Below, piece after piece: positions 55,035 through 64,000 of a stretch of 64,000 nt of DNA. Under the pieces are notes generated by a model. It saw only the letters and a program-made list of their open reading frames with translations, searched no databases and was not told where the DNA came from. This DNA comes from Chloranthus sessilifolius (taxonomy: Eukaryota > Streptophyta > Magnoliopsida > Chloranthales > Chloranthaceae): contig CM037590.1 of assembly GCA_021018995.1 (NCBI GenBank), positions 46,783,713-46,847,712 of the forward strand, written 5' to 3'. Both the position numbers and the translations under genes were made by a program. Numbering within the stretch: position 1 is the stretch's first letter; each line of letters begins with the position of its first letter.

Positions 55035-55362
55035 TTTTTTTTTTAGTGAGGATGAGATATAATAGTCTTCCATCAAACTAATTAGTGATGGACGGCTCTC
55101 AAGAAAATAATTAGTCATGGAGGAACGTATATTGGACCTCCGTCTGATATATCAGGTGGAAGTCAAATACTAGACGATTGTCTAATAAACTGGACGGCCG
55201 CCTGATGTACTTGAGAGAGAAAACTCTAAATTGGGCGCCCGTCTGATATGTATTTACGCCATTTTGATGGGTTTAGAAGAGAGAACTCTCTATCACTAAT
55301 TATTATCAGGAGAGCCCTCCATCGCTAATTAATTTGATGGAGAACTCTTATTCACTAAAAAA
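55035..55362. repeat. fold-back (MITE-like) element upstream of PPR gene 2
   Basis: Left arm tttttagtgaggatgagata...ccatcaaactaattagtgatgg pairs over about 60 bp with right arm ccatcgctaattaatttgatgg...ttattcactaaaaaa. The first bases (gtgaggatgagatataa.agtctt) also occur directly upstream at 54999, a short local duplication. It lies about 120 bp upstream of the PPR start codon, so it may form part of the promoter region. Confidence 0.65.
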
Positions 55363-55375
55363 ATCCTCTACTTTT

Positions 55376-56065
55376 TAGGCTGTCAACGGATTAGGTCGAG
55401 TCGGGCCGAAATGATGATACACCGAACCCGATTGGACTCCAAACCTGACCCGACCATGTTCGGAATAAAACTCCCACTTTTCATAATTTTTAGGTTTTTT
55501 GCATTCCCCCTCAGACACGTCTTATCTGCACTCTACTCTTCGTGTTTCACTCGTTTACATAGCCGGCCTGTAATTCCTATATTTATTATCCTTTAATAGT
55601 GACGGATCAGTTACAAAACTAATCGTTAACTGTTATGAATCACACAATGGAGATTATTTCTCACTACAATCTTTAACCCATGGAATCTCAAGATCAATTG
55701 AATCAAAGATTTGGGAGCATAAAATAATCTCCATCAACTGATTTTAATCAATCAAAGTTTATTTTGTCAAGAAATTCATTATTGTAGGGGATAATAAGTA
55801 AAGAAAACATACAAAAAAGGGCCGGAATATAATGTGAATTGGTAATACAATCATAAGGGCAGAGTGCAAATAAGACATTTCAGGGGTAAATGCAAAACCT
55901 TAAAAAAAATTATATATAAAATATTGACCCAACCCAGCCTCCTAGTTAAACTTACTCAACCTAAAAGGTTGGGTCGGATATCTCATGTCCAAACCAACCA
56001 GACGACCTACGTTTCTGTGCTCGGGTCGGGAGGTATCAAGTGAACCTGACGTGTCGACAACTCTA
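55376..56065. mobile_element. hAT-like MITE candidate with internal family E repeat
   Basis: Ends TAGGCTGTCAACGG and GTGTCGACAACTCTA are loosely inverted (TAG..TGTC type). Flanks ctactttt and cctctgtt match at 5 of 8 bases. The interior is rich in gggtcgg / ccgaccc phrases at both edges and holds a segment (about 55795-55895) related to 1130-1290. Boundaries are tentative. Confidence 0.45.
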
Positions 56066-57250
56066 CCTCTGTTATGCGCACAAGCCATTCTCAGTCTCTA
56101 CCTCCACATGCAAACTCAAATCAATCACATCTACTTAGAGAAGGAAGATGCTCAAGTGCCCAATTAAGTAGAACTTCAGAGATAATATTATAAAAGCAGC
56201 ATGGTCAAATCAATCACATCTGCCTACCCTTGAATATGAGAGAATCTTGACTTTAATGATTTTCATTTTTTATAGAACGAGGTGAGCAAGTCTAGATTCT
56301 CTTACTTCAAGGGTTGCAGATGTGGTTGAAGTCTAAATCTTCTCCAACCTGATTGGACCTGACCATTGCTGCCAAGTCTAATTTTATCTCTACCTACCTA
56401 ATATATCATCTATAGTTTCCAAGCGGGCCCTTACAAAATTATAGATCTTAATGTCGACTGGGCGAATAACAACAAAGAAGGTAGGATATAAAGCGATGAC
56501 CATGGCATGTAAGCCATGCAATGTGGGGACCTTGGATGTGAACAAATCTCCATACTCTTTAGGTCCGCATGCATCCCGTGATCCACATGGATCACGGCTC
56601 ACATGCTTTATGTCATTGGTAGGTCCTCTTTCTTATGAGTTAGTCTATAAAATGTGTGTCCACCCATCATGTGCGGTGAAAGTCTACACTTTTGTGTGAC
56701 TGTGTGATATGCACGGGCTTTCATGCATTGAAAGTCCATGCATGTCACAGAGACAAGTGGACTGCCATATCCACCTATAGTGGGTGAACCCAGGATCAAA
56801 ATTTTAGCTGAAATGATCGAAATTTCGGTCCAAAATTTTGATTTCAGTTCCCATCGAAACCAAAACAAAATCTCAATATTTCGGATATTTTTGTATGGGG
56901 GAAAGTTTTCGGCCGACATTTCGGTCCAAAATTTCGGTTTGAATCCTCACCGAAACGAAATCCGAAATTTTGATCCTTGGGGTGGACACACATTGTAGAT
57001 TAACTCATTTCTTATATCAGCCCATCAAAAATATTTTGATAGATGTTTCTTTAATATTTCAACAAGTTAATTTTTTAATAGCTTTATTAGCACTCACCAA
57101 AACTCTGAAAGCACCCATCTAGCCCCACCTGTACTTGATTTGACAGGTTAAGGCAAGTGGGCCCTTTGGGACTTTTGGTGGGGGCTAAGAGAGCTATCCT
57201 ATTTTTATTTTTTTTACTAAACAGGACTTGAAAGAACTTGGGAGCCATTA
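56066..57250. other. intergenic with two nested small repeats
   Basis: About 56655-56775 is family D copy 2. At about 56771-56980 lies a separate element with ends aggatcaaaattt and aaattttgatcct, full of gaaatttcgg / ccgaaattt phrases in both orientations. No gene was recognised in the remainder. Confidence 0.5.
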
Positions 57251-57609
57251 CTTGCACACGAGAAGTTAGCCCTTACACATAGTTTAAAAGAAAGACTTGG
57301 TATTTTGGAGGTTCATGTCATGTGAAAACACCATCTAACCCATTTGATTTGAAAGCTATGATCTAAAGAAATTTGGTGTAAAAGATTGACACAAACCAGG
57401 ATCTCTATCATGTGATTCAAGTAATGGCTTTTGACTGCATTGAATCGTATGATAAAGTAATTGTTTCATTCGAATCTTTTACACCTAAGATATTAAGATC
57501 ATAAACGTTAAATCAAACGGCTTACATGGTTTTTTCACATGGCACAAGTCTCCAAAATACGAAGTCTATCTCTTAAAATTTGTGCAGAGGCCAACTTCTT
57601 GTGTGCAAG
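57251..57609. repeat. MITE with long terminal inverted repeats
   Basis: The left arm (57251-57385: cttgcacacgagaagttagc ... gacttggtattttggag ... catgtgaaaa.acca) pairs over roughly 130 bp with the right arm ending gtgtgcaag at 57609. About 85% of the first 60 positions agree by eye. Flanks do not show a clear target duplication. Confidence 0.7.
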
Positions 57610-58566
57610 CAAGAAGGTTAGCAATGAAAGAAAGACGAAAGAAAGAAAAGCAAAAGCCCAAGGGCCAGGGAACTGATATTGGAACTTTGGCACCGCCGGC
57701 ACCACACCCTATTAGGCTGCCCAAACAAGATTACCCCAAGTCTCCTCAGCCTCCTCTTTGGCAAACCAGCCTTTGGACCCCTTGGATAGGCAACCCAAGT
57801 GAGAAGAAGGTTGTTAACCTCATCAGGATCCGGAATTCATGCTTGGTCCCACCTTCAAAACACAGCTGTTCTGTTGACACCAAATGGCCCATAAGATGGC
57901 CATTGAAAGGATTCTTAGCAGCTAGCTTTGTCCTTTGATTTTCTCAGTTTGATGAAATCTTCTACTAATAAGTCTACATAACCTGGGAGTGCAATTGTAG
58001 ATTCGAAATAACCTGAAGATGTGTGAGCAAACGATCAATGTAATAGCAAGAGTTCAACAGTTTCCGAGCTTCGTAAACACAATGCAATGGTTTTGAAATG
58101 GTCGTGCCTCGACGATTTTGAATTTTGTTCCAAGCTATGCATCAAATGAAAATTGAGATATAAATTCGGTGGTTGAGAGAGAAAATAGCTAGGAAGGAAG
58201 GAAGCAAGAGGGGATCGTTTTGTCTCGAGTTTATCTGCTGTTCTTTTTGGGGTTGTTGGTTTTTTATCGCCTCCAGCTTCTTGCTGCAACGAGGGCCCTC
58301 TTGTATCTTTTTCTTTGTGCTTTTTAATTTATTTTCATTTACCCATAAAAATAAATAAATAAAAATCAGATCCTTTTTCTTCACATCTTTTAACTGTCTT
58401 TCCTCAGAAAAATAATGCAAAGTAATCACGATTACGATTGTGATTATACAAGTTGTTAACTGAAAAGACATATAATCATGGGCCCAAATTTGGGCCGAGA
58501 AGATGACATGTACAATGCAACTACACAAACTCTATTAAGAATATTCTCGTCACAAATCGGGGCCGA
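57610..58566. other. 3' flank of the DUF863 gene
   Basis: A short + frame (about 57582-57938, Lys/Pro-rich) shows no domain I recognise. From about 58566 downward the sequence should hold the 3' untranslated region of the minus-strand DUF863 gene. No clear poly(A) signal was assigned. Confidence 0.4.
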
Positions 58567-60731
58567 CTAAGTTAAAGCCGCAGCAGGGGCATTACCCATC
58601 GGAAACCTCTGACTCCGGCACCGCCTGGTCGTTTTCCCCCACCCTTGTAGGCTTCTACCCACGAGTTCCGATTCTCCATGAATAGGCTGACTCGGTTGCA
58701 GCGGGCCCACGTTAACTCTTGACCGCCTCCTTCCCCTCGCTGGGCCCACCAACTTCCAACCATTCCTACCCATGTTTTTCCTTGCCAATCCCATATCCCA
58801 CGAACATCCTGAGGCTTTCATCAGCCCTCCGATCATCTGAAGATCTTCGGTCACCTCGTGCCTCGACAACGAAACGAGACCTGGCAGGATATCCTTTTGA
58901 AAGTCCCTCCGCTGTCTCCGCTTTCGCCGGCCCTTCTGGGGCAGAGTCAACAATGACGAGGCTCCTGTTTCCAGATCTTCTCGTTCCCGAGGTATGTACA
59001 AGAACTCATCCATCTTGGTCTCGCAGAGCTTCAACGTCATTGACTCGAAAAAATCCACTCCATCCTCGGACATCTCGCCATCAACATCGGCCTTAACTTT
59101 AGAAACTCTCACACTGTTCTCAACATCGCTCCCGTTGGAAGAAATTACCTCTGCAAACCAACTCAGAGAGTCCCTCAGAGCACTAATTGATGGGGTACAA
59201 GTGGTGGTTGCTGGTTGGTTACAAGTATCAGACGACATGGCGACAATAGCCTCTGCAGCTGCTCTAACATATGCCTGATGTGGATCACCCTCTTTGCATC
59301 CTGGAAATTGGGTTGGTGTAGCCAATTGATTGGATCCTAGAGATTCTGCCCCGAGCGGTATACTCTCGGCCGCCTCAGATATAATAGGAACCTCTAAATC
59401 TATCTCAATGGCAACTCTTGAAATGGATGATGAGGATGGATCCTCAGCCTCATTCTTGGATGTATTAGAAAATTTTGGTTGCTCTTCATAAGCTTCTGCT
59501 GTAGAATTCAAATTTATGTGATCTCGGAAACCCGTACGGCCCTTATCAACCCACTTATCAGCAACCTTGGTATCTGAAAAGAGCCTATTTTTTTCAGAAT
59601 CAGGTGAAGTAGGATCGCAAGATAAGTCAATCTGAACTAACCCATCCTTAATTCTATTCTCTATCTCATCAACTTCAGATCGATTCCGATTAAAAATGGA
59701 GGGTTTACTCAACGCAGACTGATCTTCAGAGAGACGAGGCTTATCAAGAAGAGGAAAACCAAGAATCTTCTTATTACATGGGTTGTCTACCGTCTCAGTG
59801 GTCGACATAACATCTGGCATAAAACATGGAGGACCCTTTTCCATTTCAATTTCTATCTCAAACTGCCGTTTCATTGTGTCTCGGCTAGAGATCAGTTGGG
59901 TCAATCTTCTTCCGAGGTTTATAGTATCATTGCTGGACGGTTTTGTTCTAAGCCAAGAGATTCCCTCTGATGAATCGTCATGCTTTCCTTTCCCAACAGC
60001 GAGCAAATTATCTCCTTTAAGATCAACTCCATCTTCGAATTCATTAGGAAGCGCCAGATTCAAATTGAATTCTTTCAAAGACTTCACATTGGGGCTGAAC
60101 AAACTTTTCGAATGCCTTTCAGGATCATGGTCTTCAAAATTCTTTTCGCCATTAGCTGGGTGTACCTTATTGGAACTAATAGATGAGAAACTGGACTGAA
60201 ATCCATGGTTAAAACCATTCTGGCCCGGTAATTCACTTCCAAAGCTCGGGAACGATCTCAAATGGCCATTAACATGCAATTTATCTCTATCAGAGTTGGG
60301 ACTTTGAAACGATAAGTTGGACCTTTTACTCCCCGCACTCAACGCCACAGAAGTTTCAAAACATGGAAGTGCTTGAACTGCTACTGGTATGTGGTTGATG
60401 CCATTTGTTGGTTTTCTCCAAGAGGAAGCCGGAGAAGCCGCAATAATGGAAACATCAGAATGAGGAAAAATCAAAATCGGACCAGGCATTGAAGGAGCTA
60501 CTGATTCTGAATAAATGGAATTGGTCGAAACCGGATCTTTTTCAAGGGTTTCTGTACAAGAAATTGCCTTTCCTCTAGACCACATTTCACTTTTATTCTG
60601 ATCAGATAACATAAATGGTGGGAGTACACGAGCTTGCTTGAGCTCCACTTGTATCAGTTCAGATGGCGTAGCTAATTTCTCATGACAGAAGATTGGAGTA
60701 AGAGAGTTTGCAGTGCTTCTTCTGCTTTGCC
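58567..60731 (-). CDS. DUF863 family protein, large 3' exon (partial gene)
   Basis: The exon begins after an acceptor on the minus strand (GTCTTACAG|GGCAAAGC; phase with two bases of a codon) and runs 721 codons to the stop at 58567-58569. The ATG at 60753 lies inside the intron and is not the true start. Long Ser-rich, acidic, low-complexity text leads to the conserved C-terminal block RRDFQKDILPGLVSLSRHEV then TEDLQMIGGLMKASG, and the terminal GWGKTTRRCRSQRFPMG, both characteristic of plant DUF863 proteins. Basic RRKRRQRR may act as a nuclear localisation signal. The N-terminal exons expected in this family are not within the window. Molecular function is unknown. Confidence 0.85.
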
Positions 60732-63700
60732 CTGTAAGACAGTTTGACCACATGAAATATCAAATATAAAAACTGAAGTGCAATAAATAAGTAAAGGATA
60801 TTAGGCCATGACCACCCCAATTTTCAGCCATGAGGTGCTTGTTTTTGAGCAATCCAAGTCGTCAAAATGGTAGCTGATATGTTAAACTGAAGTAGACCTA
60901 AAACTCACATTCGGTGGGGATTTGAACTGTCCAATCTAGGCACTCTAAAATGGACAATTGTTCTTGTTTTTTTTAATGGTCAATATTAAAGCGTGCCGAT
61001 TGGATGGTTGTAATCCTCTGATAAGAGAATTTTTAGGCTGAGCCAGTTATGGGCTGCTAGTTGGAATACTTGGATTGATCAAATGTGCACCAGGTGGCCT
61101 AAAAGTGGACTATGTAAATGCAGCTCCTTCACAGCAGTTCAGTTGAATATAGATCAATGGCAAGAAATGTAAAAAAGAAACTCATCTAAATCCAGCTATC
61201 TACAGAGTTATCGAGCATGCATGTAATGCCAAGTCATGAGATTAATACAATGATACAACCCATACCATAATTTGCCAGTTTTTCTTTTTTATCACATTAA
61301 ACCATAATTTCATTACAGGAAAATAATATGCCAGTTTATAGGCTAGAGGGTTTATCAATCTCAACACTTTTTTTCTGCTTATTAAAAGATTATGATCAGT
61401 TCTCTTGGTCTCTCCCAGCAGAGAGGGGACAAGGGTCGTCAATGGGTGGGGTTGGCTAGCAAGCTCGGCCTGGAAAAAAGAGGACTAGAGCCCAGGGTAC
61501 TAGGGGTTTATGGCTTGAACCCTTGGCCCGGCCCCAACCCAATTTAAATACAAATATGTACGTCAGCATGTGAGTGGAGGGGCTTTATATAATATATTAT
61601 TTATTTTCATTAATATAATAATAATTATTGTTGGTGTCTATAGAACCTATATTACCTTTATCAGGTTGATTAAGTTCAGTGTCTTGAGACCAAGTCCAAG
61701 ATTTAAAACAATGGAATGCACTAAAGAACCCTCAAAACAACTCAACTTACAGTTAAGTATGGGATTTTGTATCAAGTTGTTGAACTCAAAATCAAAATTG
61801 GCGTTCCGGTCATCTATACTATGCACTTGGCATTGGCGTACATCCATCCATTGTCCACGTGAAGATCACCATGTGGATTGGATACAGCAAAAAAATCACA
61901 TAATTCAAACAATCTAACTACCAAATTGATGCAAATTTTCACATTAAGTATGAATAATCAATATGCAGTTTCATTTCTTCATTTACAGGCTGTTAATCAT
62001 ATGGTTAAGAGCTTTTTTGTCGGTGTATTTTTTTGAGCGACTACCAATCCAAATGGCCACCTTCCATGTGAATTATCCGGAACAGATGTCGATGCCATGT
62101 GTGTGTAGTATAATGATCCGAACGCCATCTTGAGCCTAGGCCTGACCAACTACTATGCTGTGACAACAAAGGAATGCATCATGGCAACAAGGCTGAAATT
62201 GTTGTCTTACTGAAATAAGAAGAAAATCCTGTAAAAACAAAATTACATCATAGAAGTGAGAGACCCCGATGCAAAGAGAAACCCTCAATGTTCCTCCCCT
62301 AGCAAGAGAATCCACTACATGATTTTTACCTCTTAATGTAGCTAAACAAGATGTTAATCCTCTCTAAGAGATCAAAAACTTCATCTAGCTGAGGAAAAAT
62401 CCACAAGGGAGCACCACTCTTATGGGAGATTTTAACAATAACATTAGTAAAGTCGCTTTCAACCACCAAGAGATCACCAAGATAATTATTGGTGTTACAA
62501 AGGCAGTTCCAAAGGGACCTGAACCCTGCTTCATTCGAGTAAATAATCCCAGCAGGACCCGAGAACCTCTTTATGCCTTTGCCAAGATGATTGCAGAAGA
62601 AATCATATATCTCCACTAGACCCAAGCCACCAAATGGGCTCCCATCAGAATTTACTTCTACGAGACCCTCCAATCGGCCAGCCCACCTTTTAATCACAGT
62701 CTACTCATGCCCGCTTGTAACCATATTCCATTCCCTCTCGAAATCTTAGAAAAGGATCCCTGTAAATTTTTTCTTATTTTTGTCCAATTAATGAGAGAAC
62801 ACTTTTTGCTAGCAATCATCCTAATTGTTTGAAATTTCGAAGTTTGTAGTTGAAGATATGGTTATTCCCTTCCATTCCCAATAAGAAGGCATATGAAAAT
62901 ACATGCCAAAGGGTTTTATCCAAATACCCAAACGGTTCCTAACTTTATTTTTAATCAAATTACAGCTATCATTTTCATTAAATCTTTTCAAACCTACACT
63001 GGGTGAAAGACGGTGGTGCAGCAAGATGCTTCAACCAAGTAAAACAAAAGCAAAAAAGAAAGAAAAACAGGACAACAATGAGAAAGTAAAAATGTACAAG
63101 GCTGCCAATAGCCAGACTAAAAAAAGAGAGAACAAAAGCACCAAGATGGTCTGACATGCTCCCACTCTTATAGAATCTCAATAACACACTTTGCCGACAT
63201 GAAGATGACGCTAAAAACCACTAGCACAAATCCTCCATTATGAAATTCAAAATGAATCTGTGTCTCTTCTTCCTTTCCTTCCAAATTTCTCAAAATACTG
63301 CCCAAGTCCCCACTCCGCACCAAATGGATCTTTCGACCATCCTGCCAAGACCAAAGAGCAAGACTCACCAAGACAGCCGTTAACTCTGAAACATGCAAAA
63401 AACGAATCCCAAATTTGCCACTCAAGCTTGGATCGCACAAAATAATGCTTAGACGATTCCTTGTCCACACTATATAACTTACACTCTATAGGCACCTTCA
63501 TTCCTCTATTACATGGTTGCACGCATGTCAAAAATTCTCCCCATGCCCCCTCCCACATAAACACGTTAGTCTAAATGGATTGCCGTCTTCGACATCGATG
63601 TCAGAGGTTGATCAACAAGTGTTCTACCTAGATACCGATAGAAAGATTTAAGTGTGAATTGTCCTTCCTTCCAAACAGCCCTCCACTCTAACCAACATAA

Positions 63701-64000
63701 AGGCTAACCTCCCCGAGAACACCCCAACCAAACGAAATAGCTTTAAGTATGGCATGCCTTTCTTGTTGTTGTACAATGCAAAAGAGATGATCCATCAATT
63801 CTTCCTTTTTTTTTTACACAATGCATCGAATTTTAATTGAAATATACGCCATTGAAGATTGTCCACCATCTTGCTAGTCATAGAAAAAGCCTTGCCCAAC
63901 CTTTCTAATGGGCAAAAGAGGTCTACTTAGTGAGATGCCAACAAAAATATTCTTTGTAAAAATACCTTTGACCTCCCACTTCCACGTCCTCTTCTAACTC
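60732..64000 (-). other. probable long intron of the DUF863 gene (continues past the window)
   Basis: The acceptor at 60731/60732 implies an upstream exon at higher coordinates, yet no DUF863 N-terminal text was found up to 64000. The interval contains AT-rich unassigned sequence (60732-62230) and an L1 remnant (62230-64000). An alternative is that the 5' end of the gene has been lost. Confidence 0.55.
62230..64000 (-). mobile_element. L1-type LINE remnant, minus strand
   Basis: Right to left: GQFTLKSFYRYL (about 63630), then a zinc-binding zf-RVT-like region (VPIECKLYSVDKESSKHYFV...LEWQIWDSFFACFRVNGCLG), and then an RNase H domain of the plant LINE type (EVNSDGSPFGGLG, LLVVESDFTNVIVKI, FDLLERINILFSYIKRGKNHVVDSLAR) at about 62290-62670. 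Several frameshifts and stops are present. The element continues beyond the window. Confidence 0.7.

Noticed and set aside
57582-57938. 118-residue plus-strand frame rich in Lys and Pro
   Set aside because: No recognisable domain, begins within a MITE arm, and there is no supporting splice or neighbouring exon evidence.
58719-60199. Plus-strand frames of 94-138 residues opposite the DUF863 exon
   Set aside because: They are antisense shadows. The minus-strand frame has the conserved DUF863 C-terminal motifs.

Overview
The window is nuclear DNA of a flowering plant. The evidence is two long intron-poor PLS-class pentatricopeptide-repeat (PPR) genes, an exon of a plant-specific DUF863 gene, Ty3/Gypsy chromovirus and Ty1/Copia retrotransposons primed by initiator-Met tRNA, a Mutator-like element carrying a Ulp1-type protease gene, and many hAT-like and fold-back elements. 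Nothing seen fixes the species. Host genes take up only about 6.8 kb; most of the rest is nested mobile DNA.

Left part (1-6 kb): small fold-back repeats, the 3' end of an RTE-like LINE, and a complete non-autonomous hAT-like element (4094-5775) with an 8-bp target duplication. From 6077 to 19026 lies a complete 12.95-kb Mutator-like element (MULE): terminal inverted repeats of over 100 bp and a perfect 9-bp target duplication (AATTCTTAT). It holds a decayed DUF1985/Ulp1-protease gene on the + strand and a decayed MuDR-type transposase gene on the - strand. Five arrays of one 22-bp palindrome-centred repeat (core TCGATATCGA) sit below both ends and in the introns and gene gaps. Two younger insertions disrupt it: a solo-LTR-like element (7534-9361, TSD GATAC) inside one array, and a coding-free LTR retrotransposon (9988-12945, TSD GAAAC) inside a Ulp1 exon.

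From 19 to 22 kb there is another hAT-like element (19385-20152), fragments of a RanBP2-type zinc-finger gene and of a saccharopine-dehydrogenase-like gene, and a fold-back repeat. From 21941 to 41647 lies a 19.7-kb Tekay-like Gypsy chromovirus (TSD CTATG) with LTRs of about 4.3 kb. Its 5' LTR was split by a Copia element (23864-30005, TSD CGTGA); the 3' LTR keeps the empty site. Both are coding-defective. The Gypsy gag and pol are separated by a 153-bp GT...AG segment that looks like an intron.

Right part (41.6-64 kb): nested small transposons; PPR gene 1 (44243-46693, -), with diverged copies of its own first and last codons lying just outside it; a L1-type LINE remnant; a short GC-rich LTR element of TRIM/LARD type (49229-51564); PPR gene 2 (52795-54918, -), close to Arabidopsis At2g03380; more fold-back elements; and the last large exon of a DUF863 gene (58567-60731, -). 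The 5' exons of that gene are not in the window, so 60732-64000 is probably one intron, holding another L1 remnant. The PPR genes probably act in organellar RNA processing; they form no operon-like unit with the DUF863 gene.
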